NCBI GenBank assembly: GCA_023441805.1
Contig: JAEZNO010000032.1
Coordinates: forward strand, 1 to 64,000
Direction of reading: 5' to 3'
Source: Bacteroidota bacterium
GTDB taxonomy: Bacteria > Bacteroidota > Bacteroidia > Bacteroidales > Lentimicrobiaceae
Length of the DNA stretch: 64,000 nucleotides
The stretch's first letter is position 1. Each line of letters begins with the position of its first letter. The position numbers were made by a program, and so were the translations under genes. Below the pieces are notes generated by a model. That model worked only from the letters and a program-made list of their open reading frames with translations. It had not been told where the DNA came from and did no database searches. Below are positions 54,328 to 64,000 of this stretch, in pieces.

Positions 54328-56784
54328 ATGACAATATCATATAACTGGCTTAAAGAGTATTTGAAATGCTCGCTGGATATTCACAGCATATCGCTTTTAT
54401 TAACTGACATTGGCCTTGAGGTTGAAGCAGTAAAAGAGTTTGAATCCATTAAGGGTGGATTAAAGGGATTTGTAACAGGAGAAGTGGTCACTTGTAAGCG
54501 TCATCCTAATGCTGACAAATTAAGCTTAACTACAGTAAATACCGGTGATGAAAAACTTCTGAATATTGTCTGTGGAGCACCTAATGTTGCAGCAGGACAG
54601 AAAGTTATTGTCGCCCTTGAAGGAGCCGTAGTATATAAAGGTGAGGAAAGCTTTAAGATTGTAAAATCAAAGATTCGTGGTGAATATTCCGAAGGTATGA
54701 TTTGTGCTGAGGATGAACTAGGAATAGGAACATCTCATGATGGAATTTTAGTTCTTCCGGAAGAAACAATACCGGGTATACCTGCTGCTGATTATTTTAA
54801 TGTTACCGGAGATATAATATTTGAAATAGGAATAACACCAAACCATGCTGATGCTTTATCACATATAGGTGTTGCCAGAGATCTGGCAGCTGCAATAAAG
54901 GTAAGAGGCTTAGGTGAAGTAAGTTTGAACTACCCTGATCTAAGTGATTTCAGAATTGATAATAACTCATTGCCTATATCAGTTGAAGTTAAAGACCTTG
55001 ACGGGTGTATCAGATATTCAGGTATTTCAATAGAAGGTGTTAAGGTAGCTCCGTCTCCTGAATGGTTACAGGTAAGGCTTAAGAGTATCGGAGTGCGTCC
55101 AATAAATAATATTGTCGATATATCAAACTTTGTCCTGTTTGAATATGGTCAGCCTTTACATACATTTGACGCAAGTGAGATTGCTGAAAGAAAGGTGATA
55201 GTAAGAAAAGCCTATGAGGGATCAAAATTTGTTACACTTGATCACATAGAAAGAACATTGACAGGCAATGATCTTATGATTTGTGATGCTTATAAGCCTA
55301 TGTGTATTGCCGGAGTTTTCGGAGGAGAAAATTCGGGAGTATCAGATCAAACAACTTCAGTTTTTATTGAAAGTGCATGCTTTGATCCTGTCACTGTCAG
55401 GAAAACTTCAAAACATCATACACTAAAGACAGATGCTTCATTCAGATTCGAAAGGGGTACTGATCCTGAAGTAACAGTTGATGCATTAAAAAGAGCTGCT
55501 TTATTGATTAAGGAAATTGCCGGAGGGACTATCTCATCTGAGATTATAGATGTTTATCCAAATCCGGTAAAGCATGCAGTCTTATTTCTTAAATTCAAGG
55601 ATGTTGATAAGCTGATAGGTGAACAGATTCCACGTGAAATTCTTAAAGAAATTCTTAAAGGTCTTCAAGTTGAGATTGATGAACAAAATGATGAAGGGTT
55701 TCTGATTGCTATTCCGCCATTTAAAGTTGATGTTAAGAATACGGCTGATATGGTTGAAGAAATTCTTAGAATTTACGGTTATAATAAAATTGAGAGTGGA
55801 GCAGATATGAGATCAAGTATCTCATTTTCGGGAAAGTCGGATGGCGAAAGGTTCTATAATATCATTGCCGATTATCTGGTAAGCAATAATTTTAATGAGA
55901 TAATGACGAACTCACTCAGTAGTTCGAGTTATTATTCTGAAAACAAGTGGTTCAATTCAGCCGAAAATGTTAACATCTTAAATCCTTTAAGTAAGGAACT
56001 TGATGTTATGCGTCAAAGTTTATTATTTGGCGGGCTGGAATCAATAGCCTACAACATTAACAGGAAGCAAGCTGATTTGAAGTTCTTTGAGTTTGGAACT
56101 GTTTATGCAATGAATCTTAATCCTAAAAGTGATAGTGTAACAGACAGATACAAAGAAAGGAAAACACTTGCATTGTATGTAACCGGTAAGCAACACAATG
56201 ATCATTGGAATTTTAGCAGTAAGGAAGCTGATTTCTACTTTATAAATGGTCATGTTTTCACCATTCTTGAGAAAATGGGTGTTGACCGAAAAGCATTGAC
56301 TGAAGATGAATTACCAACTTATCTCTCGTACGGCCAGTCATATAAGTTAAATGGGAAACCGTTATACTCTGTTGGTGCATTGAAAGGTGATTTAGTTACA
56401 GTGTTTAATATTAATCAACCTGTTCTGGTTGCTATTCTTGAATGGGATAGCCTGGTTAATTTAGCCCGTCAATACAAAGTAACATATAAGGAAGTGTCGA
56501 AGTTCCCGGAAGTAAGGAGGGATCTGGCACTTGTATTAGATAAAGAGGTCAACTATGATCAGATAGAAAAGCTTGCATTTAAAGTCAATAAACACTTATT
56601 GAAGAGAGTGAACCTCTTTGATATTTATGAAGGGGATAAGATCGAAGCAGGTAAGAAATCGTATGCAATAAGCTTTATTCTTCAGGATGAGTCCAAGACA
56701 TTAACTGACAAGGAGATAGATAATTTCATGAATAAAGTATCACGATCTCTGGAACTTGAATTGGGTGCTAGAATTAGAAAATAG
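54328..56784 (+). CDS. pheT: Phenylalanine-tRNA ligase beta subunit
   Basis: The 818-residue subunit pairs with PheS to charge tRNA-Phe. Visible parts are an N-terminal tRNA-binding OB domain (about 40-155; KRHPNADKLSLTTVN, IVCGAPNVAAGQ), the B3/B4 editing domain (about 215-400; TLKTDASFRFERGTD at its end), B5 (about 415-490), and the C-terminal FDX-ACB anticodon-binding domain (about 725-818; FPEVRRDLALVLDKEV). pheS is not in the window. Length is normal. Confidence 0.96.
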   Translation: MTISYNWLKEYLKCSLDIHSISLLLTDIGLEVEAVKEFESIKGGLKGFVTGEVVTCKRHPNADKLSLTTVNTGDEKLLNIVCGAPNVAAGQKVIVALEGAVVYKGEESFKIVKSKIRGEYSEGMICAEDELGIGTSHDGILVLPEETIPGIPAADYFNVTGDIIFEIGITPNHADALSHIGVARDLAAAIKVRGLGEVSLNYPDLSDFRIDNNSLPISVEVKDLDGCIRYSGISIEGVKVAPSPEWLQVRLKSIGVRPINNIVDISNFVLFEYGQPLHTFDASEIAERKVIVRKAYEGSKFVTLDHIERTLTGNDLMICDAYKPMCIAGVFGGENSGVSDQTTSVFIESACFDPVTVRKTSKHHTLKTDASFRFERGTDPEVTVDALKRAALLIKEIAGGTISSEIIDVYPNPVKHAVLFLKFKDVDKLIGEQIPREILKEILKGLQVEIDEQNDEGFLIAIPPFKVDVKNTADMVEEILRIYGYNKIESGADMRSSISFSGKSDGERFYNIIADYLVSNNFNEIMTNSLSSSSYYSENKWFNSAENVNILNPLSKELDVMRQSLLFGGLESIAYNINRKQADLKFFEFGTVYAMNLNPKSDSVTDRYKERKTLALYVTGKQHNDHWNFSSKEADFYFINGHVFTILEKMGVDRKALTEDELPTYLSYGQSYKLNGKPLYSVGALKGDLVTVFNINQPVLVAILEWDSLVNLARQYKVTYKEVSKFPEVRRDLALVLDKEVNYDQIEKLAFKVNKHLLKRVNLFDIYEGDKIEAGKKSYAISFILQDESKTLTDKEIDNFMNKVSRSLELELGARIRK

Positions 56785-56838
56785 TGCCATTTTGGCAGTA
56801 TTTAACATTTACACTGTCAGCCTTCATCTTAAATTTCG

Positions 56839-56846
56839 TAACTTTG
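56839..56846 (+). promoter_or_regulatory. Putative -7 box (TAACTTTG) for the sigma-54 activator gene
   Basis: An exact TAnnTTTG match 22 bases before ATG 56869. Confidence 0.5.
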
Positions 56847-56868
56847 CAATTATAGCAAGGTAAGACGT

Positions 56869-58089
56869 ATGGACATTCAGTCTATTAAACAACGATTTGG
56901 TATTATCGGGCATTCTATGCTCTTGGAAAGGGCTATTGATGTGGCTGCACAGGTGGCGGGAACCGATATGACTGTTTTAATAACCGGAGAAAGCGGGGTA
57001 GGTAAAGAGGTATTCCCACAGATTATTCATCAGTTAAGTCCACGCAAGCATGGTCCTTATATAGCTGTTAATTGCGGCGCAATACCTGAAGGTACCATTG
57101 ATTCGGAACTATTTGGACACGAGAAAGGGTCATTTACCGGTGCTACTGATGCACGTAAAGGATATTTTGAAGTTGTTAATGGTGGTACAATATTTTTAGA
57201 TGAAGTTGCTGAGTTGCCATTATCAACTCAGGTAAGACTGCTTAGAGTACTTGAGACCGGTGAGTTTATTAAAGTCGGTTCGTCAAAAGTTATAAAGACC
57301 GATGTGCGGGTTGTTGCAGCAACCAATGTTAATATTCCGGACGCCATCAGTAAAGGTAAATTTCGTCAGGATCTTTTCTACCGGTTGAATTCAGTGCCAA
57401 TCTATATCCCTCCACTTCGTGAAAGGAAGGAGGATATAATACTTTTGTTCAGGAAGTTTGCTAACGACTTCGCTGAAAAGTACAGAATGCCAGCAATTGA
57501 ATTAGACGAGCATGCGAAACACATGCTGACTAATTATCGGTGGCAGGGCAATATCAGGCAACTTAAAAATGTTACGGAACAAATTTCTATTATTGAGAAA
57601 GACAGATTAGTGACCAGTGATATATTGCACAATTACCTTCCTGATGAACAACGTGATTTGCCAATGCTCTATAAAAAGGAAACGACTACCAGTGATTTTA
57701 CTGAAAGAGAGCTGCTTTACAAAGTGTTGTTTGACATGAAGCGTGATATCAATGACCTAAAAAAGCTGGTAGTTGATATAATAAAGCATAGTGAAATTAG
57801 TGAAGATGTTCAGCAATATCAGATTATTCAGCAACTTTACAAAGACGTTGAGAACTCAAATAAGACTCCGCATGAGTTTAAATCATCGGAAGAATCTAAT
57901 ATAATGGAGGGCTTTTACACACCTGAAGTAGTAGATGATTCGTTATCTATACAAAAGAAAGAGATTGATCTGATAAAGAAAGCCATAGAGAAACATAAAG
58001 GAAAAAGAAAGAATGCAGCTAAGGAACTCGGAATATCGGAGCGAACTCTTTACAGGAAAATAAAGGAATACGGTATTTCGCCTGATTAA
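56869..58089 (+). CDS. Sigma-54 dependent transcriptional activator without receiver domain
   Basis: The 406-residue product begins directly with the AAA+ domain: Walker A GESGVGKE at 40-47, sigma-54 contact loop GSFTGA at 87-92 (the usual form is GAFTGA), and Walker B GGTIFLDE ending at 112. A flexible linker (about 255-350) leads to a Fis-type helix-turn-helix (KNAAKELGISERTLYRKI) at the C-terminus. No receiver, PAS or GAF sensor is present, so activity may be set by a partner or by level. A sigma-54-like site lies upstream of groES. It starts the run leading to secG. Confidence 0.92.
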   Translation: MDIQSIKQRFGIIGHSMLLERAIDVAAQVAGTDMTVLITGESGVGKEVFPQIIHQLSPRKHGPYIAVNCGAIPEGTIDSELFGHEKGSFTGATDARKGYFEVVNGGTIFLDEVAELPLSTQVRLLRVLETGEFIKVGSSKVIKTDVRVVAATNVNIPDAISKGKFRQDLFYRLNSVPIYIPPLRERKEDIILLFRKFANDFAEKYRMPAIELDEHAKHMLTNYRWQGNIRQLKNVTEQISIIEKDRLVTSDILHNYLPDEQRDLPMLYKKETTTSDFTERELLYKVLFDMKRDINDLKKLVVDIIKHSEISEDVQQYQIIQQLYKDVENSNKTPHEFKSSEESNIMEGFYTPEVVDDSLSIQKKEIDLIKKAIEKHKGKRKNAAKELGISERTLYRKIKEYGISPD

Positions 58090-58115
58090 TTCATAAGGAC
58101 ATCATAAAGAATAAG

Positions 58116-58631
58116 ATGATAAAGAGTAAAAGGAATTGCATCGTTCTGGCTTTATTAATTTCAACCATCTTTTTTACAGGATGTGGTGTATATTCCTTTA
58201 CAGGTGCCTCAATTCCTCCAGAAGCTAAAACTATATCCATTCTGACATTCCAGAATAAAGCCGAACTTGTTCAGCCTGCATTAAGTCAGACTTTTAGTGA
58301 AAAATTGCGTGACAGATTTTCATCACAGACAAACCTTGATTTGGTGGCACGAAATGGTGACTTGCATCTTGAGGGTGAGATTACTGGTTATGCTACTGAA
58401 CCAGTAGCTATTACAGGTGAACAACAAGCAGCATTAATTCGGTTGAAGATAACTGTGAATGTAAGGTTCGTTAATAAATTTGACGAAAAGGCAAATTACG
58501 AAACGGCATTTACACGCTATAGAGATTTTCCAAGCAGTCAAAATCTTAGCTCAGTGGAAGAAGAACTTATCACACTAATCAGTGATGATTTGGTTGAAGA
58601 TATCTTTAATAAATCGGTAGTAAACTGGTAA
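58116..58631 (+). CDS. LptE-like lipopolysaccharide assembly lipoprotein
   Basis: The 171-residue lipoprotein has a lipobox FFTGC (Cys23) followed by GVYSFTGASIPPEAKTISI, a pattern shared by Bacteroidota LptE-like proteins. LptE plugs the LptD barrel and helps place LPS in the outer membrane. The rest has a small alpha/beta fold with FSEKLRDRFSSQTNLDLV and ITVNVRFVNKFD. It follows the sigma-54 activator by 26 bases and precedes the TPR gene by two bases. Confidence 0.82.
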   Translation: MIKSKRNCIVLALLISTIFFTGCGVYSFTGASIPPEAKTISILTFQNKAELVQPALSQTFSEKLRDRFSSQTNLDLVARNGDLHLEGEITGYATEPVAITGEQQAALIRLKITVNVRFVNKFDEKANYETAFTRYRDFPSSQNLSSVEEELITLISDDLVEDIFNKSVVNW

Positions 58632-58633
58632 TT

Positions 58634-59923
58634 ATGAATCCATCTCAATTTCTTTCAATACTAAACCAACCGAATGAGTTGTCATCCGGTACGCTTAGTG
58701 ATTTAAAGGAATTGACTCAGCATGTTCCCTATTGTCAGATTGCTCAAATAATGCTTGCATTGAATTTAAAAGTAACTGAGAACATACACTTTAGTGAACA
58801 GCTTAAAATATCAGTTGCATACGCAGGTAATCGGGCCCGACTCAAAAGGCACCTGGATTCATTGTTATCACATGATGTTGATAGTATTCAGAGTGGCGCA
58901 GTTGTAGAAGTTGATGATTCAGTAGAAAAAATTGATGATTCAGCAGTAGAAGTGATTGATGCCGATACTATACGTACGCAAGATATTGAAGAAGGAAGCT
59001 CCTTAGCAGGAGAGATTTATGGCGATACTGCACAAGTGATTCCTGAAGCTTCTATACACAATAATCCTGAAGTTATTTCTCAAGATAATCCTGAAGTTAT
59101 TACTCAGGATAAACCTAAAGTGCATACAGAAGTCTCTACACATGAGGACCTGGAAGTTACTACTGAATTATCAGGTACAAAGATTGAATTTCCTGAGGTG
59201 AGTGAAGGGTCGACTGAATTGGTGGAAAAAGTATCGGAAGTGAATGTACAGGAGAATTCATTTACCAGGTCAACAGCAACTGACCAGGTACCTGCGGATA
59301 CTGAGACAATGACTACAGATGAAGATTATCTGATTGCCTTAAGAGCGTTGGTAGCAAAACGACTTTCGGAAATTGCAAAAGAATCAGGTGGCATTGAAGA
59401 TCTTCTAAGCCAGCATTCTGATGATGAATTCAAACCGGATGAGAATAAGCAGCATGAAGAACATCAAGATGTAACTCAGGAGGCAGAAAATGAACCATTC
59501 GATTTAGACAACGGGCTTCAGTTCCAACATTATGTTTACAATCTGGAGGATTCAGTAGAAGAAAATGCGCAGAATGAAATTGAACAGGCAGTACAGAATA
59601 CTGATGATGTAGATAAACTAAAACCCGACAAAGAAGAGTTAAGTCAACCCAAATTAAGTAAAAAGGAACTCATAGATCAATTTATCAAAAATGAGCCTAA
59701 GATTTCACCCAGGAAGGAGTTCTTTAATCCTGTTGATAAGGCCAAACAGAGCAATGAGGATAACGAAGAAATCGTAAGCGAAACCCTGGCTAAAATACAT
59801 TTGCAACAAGGCAACTCAATTAAGGCTATAAAAATTTATGAGAAATTAATCTTGATATATCCGGAAAAAAGCATTTACTTTGCAGGCCAAATTGAAAAAA
59901 TAAAAGAGTCATCACGTATATAA
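58634..59923 (+). CDS. TPR-ended acidic protein, unknown function
   Basis: The 429-residue product has an N-terminal helical block (about 1-75, FLSILNQPNEL, HVPYCQIAQIMLALNL). A long acidic low-complexity middle includes three 8-residue repeats of the DNPEVIxQ kind (from a 24-bp DNA repeat at 59061-59132). A C-terminal TPR-like helix pair (about 380-425, ETLAKIHLQQGNSIKAIKIYEKL) ends it. No signal peptide or membrane segment is seen. It is placed two bases after the LptE-like gene and 11 bases before secG, an order that recurs in Bacteroidota. Function is unknown. Confidence 0.7.
   Translation: MNPSQFLSILNQPNELSSGTLSDLKELTQHVPYCQIAQIMLALNLKVTENIHFSEQLKISVAYAGNRARLKRHLDSLLSHDVDSIQSGAVVEVDDSVEKIDDSAVEVIDADTIRTQDIEEGSSLAGEIYGDTAQVIPEASIHNNPEVISQDNPEVITQDKPKVHTEVSTHEDLEVTTELSGTKIEFPEVSEGSTELVEKVSEVNVQENSFTRSTATDQVPADTETMTTDEDYLIALRALVAKRLSEIAKESGGIEDLLSQHSDDEFKPDENKQHEEHQDVTQEAENEPFDLDNGLQFQHYVYNLEDSVEENAQNEIEQAVQNTDDVDKLKPDKEELSQPKLSKKELIDQFIKNEPKISPRKEFFNPVDKAKQSNEDNEEIVSETLAKIHLQQGNSIKAIKIYEKLILIYPEKSIYFAGQIEKIKESSRI
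59061..59132 (+). repeat. 24-bp tandem repeat inside the TPR-ended acidic gene
   Basis: Two near-identical units (59061-59084 and 59085-59108, differing at two positions) and a third diverged unit (59109-59132). The period keeps the reading frame. Confidence 0.85.
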
Positions 59924-59934
59924 AATATTGAACA

Positions 59935-60264
59935 ATGGCAGCATATGTTTTAGTATCAGTTTTAATCCTCATAGCTTGTGTGTTACTGGCATTAGTAGTG
60001 CTGGTTCAAAATTCCAAGGGTGGAGGCTTAGCATCTAATTTCTCTTCTTCAAATCAATTTATGGGGGTTAGGAAGACTGCTGATTTTCTTGAAAAGACCA
60101 CTTGGACTCTGGCTGTTGTCCTCTTAGCATTGAGCTTGATTTCAATTTTCGTTATCCCTCGTAATCAGACAAGTTCCAGATCAACAGATACTGAATTGCG
60201 TCAAATGATAAATCAAGAAGCTGCTCCGATTCAGGATTTTGAAGAAGCACCTCCTCAGGAATAA
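59935..60264 (+). CDS. secG: Preprotein translocase subunit SecG
   Basis: The 109-residue inner-membrane protein has two transmembrane helices (about 3-24 and 52-72) around the signature loop VLVQNSKGGGLASNF and QFMGVRKTADFLEKTTW. SecG stimulates SecYEG export. An extended polar C-terminal tail (about 80-109) is usual in Bacteroidota. A strong terminator at 60282-60318 ends this transcript. Confidence 0.94.
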   Translation: MAAYVLVSVLILIACVLLALVVLVQNSKGGGLASNFSSSNQFMGVRKTADFLEKTTWTLAVVLLALSLISIFVIPRNQTSSRSTDTELRQMINQEAAPIQDFEEAPPQE

Positions 60265-60281
60265 GATATTATTGATTGAAT

Positions 60282-60318
60282 AAAAAATGTCAGATTGTCA
60301 CACAATCTGACATTTTTT
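60282..60318 (+). terminator. Rho-independent terminator after secG
   Basis: A 17-base perfect stem (60282-60298 with 60302-60318) around a three-base CAC loop; the A- and T-runs form the ends of the stem, so it could act in either direction. Confidence 0.92.
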
Positions 60319-60430
60319 TATTTATATCAAGACATGGAAAGTTGTTTCTGCAATTTAATTAATCCATAAGAACTATTGAAAATCAGTCTTTTCGTGGTGA
60401 ACTGCAAAATAAGTGGTTTGGAAAATAGGA

Positions 60431-60448
60431 TTTGGCACAGATTCTGAC
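60431..60448 (+). promoter_or_regulatory. Sigma-54-like site upstream of groES
   Basis: TTTGGCACAGATTCTGAC resembles the -24/-12 sigma-54 pattern: GG at 60434-60435, then ten bases, then GA where GC is expected. It lies 48 bases before groES. No CIRCE element (TTAGCACTC-N9-GAGTGCTAA) and no exact TAnnTTTG box was found in this 230-base leader. Confidence 0.35.
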
Positions 60449-60495
60449 AGGAGCAATACAACACGAAAAATGTAAAACTTAAAAACCGAATAGCA

Positions 60496-60774
60496 ATGAC
60501 AAAAGTAAATGTTAAGCCATTGGCTGACAGGGTACTGATTGAGCCTGCTGCAGCAGAAAATAAAACAGCAGGAGGTATAATAATTCCTGATACAGCTAAA
60601 GAAAAACCACAGAGAGGTACTGTTGTAGCAATTGGAACTGGTAAGAAGGATGAGCCTCTTACTGTTAAAGTAGGTGACGTAGTTCTTTACGGTAAATATG
60701 CCGGAACAGAGATCAACATCGATGGATCTGACTATCTTATAATGAGGGAATCAGATATAGTTGCTATCATTTAA
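60496..60774 (+). CDS. groES: Co-chaperonin GroES
   Basis: The 92-residue co-chaperonin caps GroEL. The opening [12 protein letters not shown], mobile loop [20 protein letters not shown] and the later [11 protein letters not shown] are standard. GroEL follows by 28 bases, so both come from one message. The long upstream interval holds a sigma-54-like site but no CIRCE element. Confidence 0.97.
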   Translation: MTKVNVKPLADRVLIEPAAAENKTAGGIIIPDTAKEKPQRGTVVAIGTGKKDEPLTVKVGDVVLYGKYAGTEINIDGSDYLIMRESDIVAII

Positions 60775-60781
60775 TCATTAA

Positions 60782-62437
<1,656 letters not shown>

Positions 62438-62454
62438 TTCCTTTAATGTTATAG

Positions 62455-62490
62455 AAAAAGCCGGCTCGAAAAGATTGAGCCGGCTTTTTT
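62455..62490 (+). terminator. Rho-independent terminator of groESL
   Basis: AAAAAGCCGGCTC (62455-62467) pairs with GAGCCGGCTTTTT (62477-62489) around a nine-base loop, with a T tract. Confidence 0.95.
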
Positions 62491-62545
62491 ATTGAACTTT
62501 AGCATCATTTTTGTTTAGGTACATGGTTATGCAATCTGAAGTATT

Positions 62546-62553
62546 TATATTTG
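62546..62553 (+). promoter_or_regulatory. Putative -7 box (TATATTTG) for the DUF4468 gene
   Basis: An exact TAnnTTTG match 21 bases before ATG 62575. Confidence 0.5.
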
Positions 62554-62574
62554 TAAATCAATCAATGTAGTTTT

Positions 62575-63108
62575 ATGAAATATCCTATTCTGTTACTTGT
62601 AATCTTAGCTCCGTTTTTTGCTTTATGCCAGGAGAGCGCCATCTTACCAATTGACCCTGACACGAAAATGGCCACTTATCAGGAAGTAGTGCAGGAAAAG
62701 GGAACTGCTGATGAACTTTATATCAGAGGTATAGCCTGGGTTAATTCATTTTATAAGAATCCTGCTGATGTAACTCGTGTTAGAAACCGTGAGAGCGGCA
62801 TCATTGAGTTAATGCACCGTTTTGAAATATACAATAATGTTGACGGTGTTAAGGTTCAGGCAGGATTTGTTAATTATAGTCTGAAGATTGAGTTTAAACC
62901 GGGTAGATATCGTTATACCATTAATGATATTAATTGGAGGCAAGCAACCAAGTATCCTATTGAAAGATGGTTAAATAAGGATGATCCTTATTATTCACCA
63001 CTATATGATAGTTACATTCAGCAAGTAGATGTAGCAATAAATGAGGTTATTGCAAGCTTAAAAAAAGGAATGCATCCTGAAGAAGTGAAGCCTGAAGAAA
63101 AATGGTAA
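62575..63108 (+). CDS. DUF4468 domain-containing secreted protein
   Basis: The 177-residue product has a signal peptide (about 1-18, ending LCQ) and a single DUF4468 domain (about 35-130) of the Bacteroidota type, with TADELYIRGIAWVNSFYKNP and VNYSLKIEFKPGRYRYTIND (split at KNP and GRY). The fold is a beta-sheet packed on a helix; its role is unknown. A C-terminal helical tail ends EEVKPEEKW. It is convergent with the 5'-nucleotidase gene. Confidence 0.85.
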   Translation: MKYPILLLVILAPFFALCQESAILPIDPDTKMATYQEVVQEKGTADELYIRGIAWVNSFYKNPADVTRVRNRESGIIELMHRFEIYNNVDGVKVQAGFVNYSLKIEFKPGRYRYTINDINWRQATKYPIERWLNKDDPYYSPLYDSYIQQVDVAINEVIASLKKGMHPEEVKPEEKW

Positions 63109-63174
63109 CAGGTTAAAGCCTGCTCATTCATATCTCTCACATCAGTAAAATTCGGCTACTTTCAATCAGATTGC

Positions 63175-64000
63175 TTATTGCAGTGCTTTTACTGTTTTGA
63201 AAGCTCGTTTCTGACCTGAATAGTTGACCTCTTTCTTAATTGTAAGGAAGTCAATCAGAGTCTGAGCGGTTGTCTTAAACAAAGATCTTCCCTGATCCTT
63301 ATGATCAAATTTATAGCTACTTGCGATGTAACTATTAACGGCTACTCTATAGTGCTTTTTGTTCTTAAGGCTCTTTCCTTTAGATGTTTCCATAATTACA
63401 TCCATAGCAACGCCATCTTCATCGGTAATAATGGTGTATTTCATACCGGCAACTTGTAAGTCAATGCTATTGTCAGAATCCTTATATGCATTTATGATGA
63501 GGCTTTTTATTTCGTCAGACCTCATCTTGAACAGAATTACTTCATTGCCAAAGGGATCAAGTTTATATACATCTTTTAAAGTGATAGGCCCCTTTTTTAA
63601 GTAATCAATTCTAATTCCACCATTATTTTGAAAGGCAAAGTCAATATTTTTTAGAGAAAGAATAGCATCAGTCATCAATGATCCCAGCTCATCTTTATCT
63701 AAGATATCTGATAGGGCATATCCAATTTCCCTGTTTAATTCTTTGTTATCGTTGTATTGTTTAATTTTCTCAGCAATGGCTTCGTCCTGCTTATCAAATG
63801 AACTGACATTTAGCATTTCGGGTGTGATTATAACAACCTTACCATCTACCAGAAGGATAGTTGCCATACTCAAACTTTTTACACCGGAACCTGCTTGCAT
63901 GATTGTGACATCATTTTCTATAAATGCCGGTTTAGTGAGAGTGTGAGTATGCCCGCCCATAATAAGGTCAATTTGAGGAACGAGCTTTGCTAATTGCTGA
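63175..64000 (-). CDS. 5'-nucleotidase / UDP-sugar hydrolase family protein, cut by the window end
   Basis: The C-terminal part of a periplasmic nucleotidase is visible. The frame stays open to the right edge, reading VPQIDLIMGGHTHT, the last metal-binding motif of the metallophosphoesterase domain. The 5'-nucleotidase C-terminal domain follows with QNNGGIRIDY and KLDPFGNEVILF, and ends with a Lys-rich tail. The family releases nucleosides or hydrolyses UDP-sugars. The N-terminus, signal peptide and first metal motifs lie outside the window. An internal ATG at 63960 is not the start. Confidence 0.88.
   Translation of the reverse strand, partial: QQLAKLVPQIDLIMGGHTHTLTKPAFIENDVTIMQAGSGVKSLSMATILLVDGKVVIITPEMLNVSSFDKQDEAIAEKIKQYNDNKELNREIGYALSDILDKDELGSLMTDAILSLKNIDFAFQNNGGIRIDYLKKGPITLKDVYKLDPFGNEVILFKMRSDEIKSLIINAYKDSDNSIDLQVAGMKYTIITDEDGVAMDVIMETSKGKSLKNKKHYRVAVNSYIASSYKFDHKDQGRSLFKTTAQTLIDFLTIKKEVNYSGQKRAFKTVKALQ

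Noticed and set aside
60319..60495. CIRCE (HrcA) operator before groES
   Set aside because: No TTAGCACTC-N9-GAGTGCTAA-like inverted repeat was found in the interval.

Overview
The window is a 64 kb piece of an AT-rich chromosome from a member of the Bacteroidota. The evidence is a type IX secretion / gliding gene run (porP, gldK-gldL-gldM-gldN, and a PorW/SprE-like lipoprotein), a MurF-alanine racemase fusion, a bacterial geranylgeranylglyceryl-phosphate-synthase-like gene, outer-membrane biogenesis genes (waaA, an LptE-like lipoprotein), TonB-dependent uptake, weak Shine-Dalgarno signals, and repeated TAnnTTTG -7 promoter boxes close to start codons. Family or genus cannot be set from sequence alone. 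Almost everything looks like vertically inherited chromosome. The only mobile-element trace is a transposase tail at the left edge.

Layout. 0-7 kb: transposase C-terminus, two small conserved proteins, a leftward GGGPS-like / S9 peptidase pair, ahcY, a Rieske-like lipoprotein and two small unknown genes. 7-16.3 kb: one transcription unit with a promoter and a hairpin terminator. It encodes a TonB-dependent receptor, a 1425-residue secreted protein with a sorting-domain-like C-terminus, and a PorV-like barrel. 16.4-21.1 kb: greA, a HIT protein, then a tightly coupled cassette of glycosyltransferase, methyltransferase, FrhB-like Fe-S protein and flippase-like membrane protein. 21-28.9 kb: aldo/keto reductase, murF-alr, pdxA, a phosphoesterase, waaA and an outer-membrane protein. 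29-33 kb: nucleotide-sugar genes (WbpE-like, WbpD-like, galE, rfbB). 33-39.9 kb: fabD, and a leftward run starting with the PorW-like gene and continuing through bactofilin, atpZ, an AtpI-like gene, queD, folE and an aminotransferase. 39.9-40.6 kb: the one long non-coding stretch, holding two different 11-bp tandem arrays and two perfect palindromes. 40.6-46 kb: M23 peptidase, dxr, rseP and two tandem YitT paralogues. 46-52 kb: porP-gldKLMN. 52-64 kb: recG, pheT, a sigma-54 activator, an LptE-like gene, a TPR protein, secG, groES-groEL, a DUF4468 protein and a 5'-nucleotidase cut by the window end.

How it fits together: the gene set centres on the cell envelope. T9SS core parts (PorP, GldK-N, PorW-like) sit in the same window as a three-gene unit pairing a TonB receptor with a probable exported partner and a PorV-like protein. 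PorV-type barrels act late in T9SS export, so that three-gene unit is the best candidate here for an under-described surface system. No CRISPR array, prophage, rRNA or tRNA gene was found.
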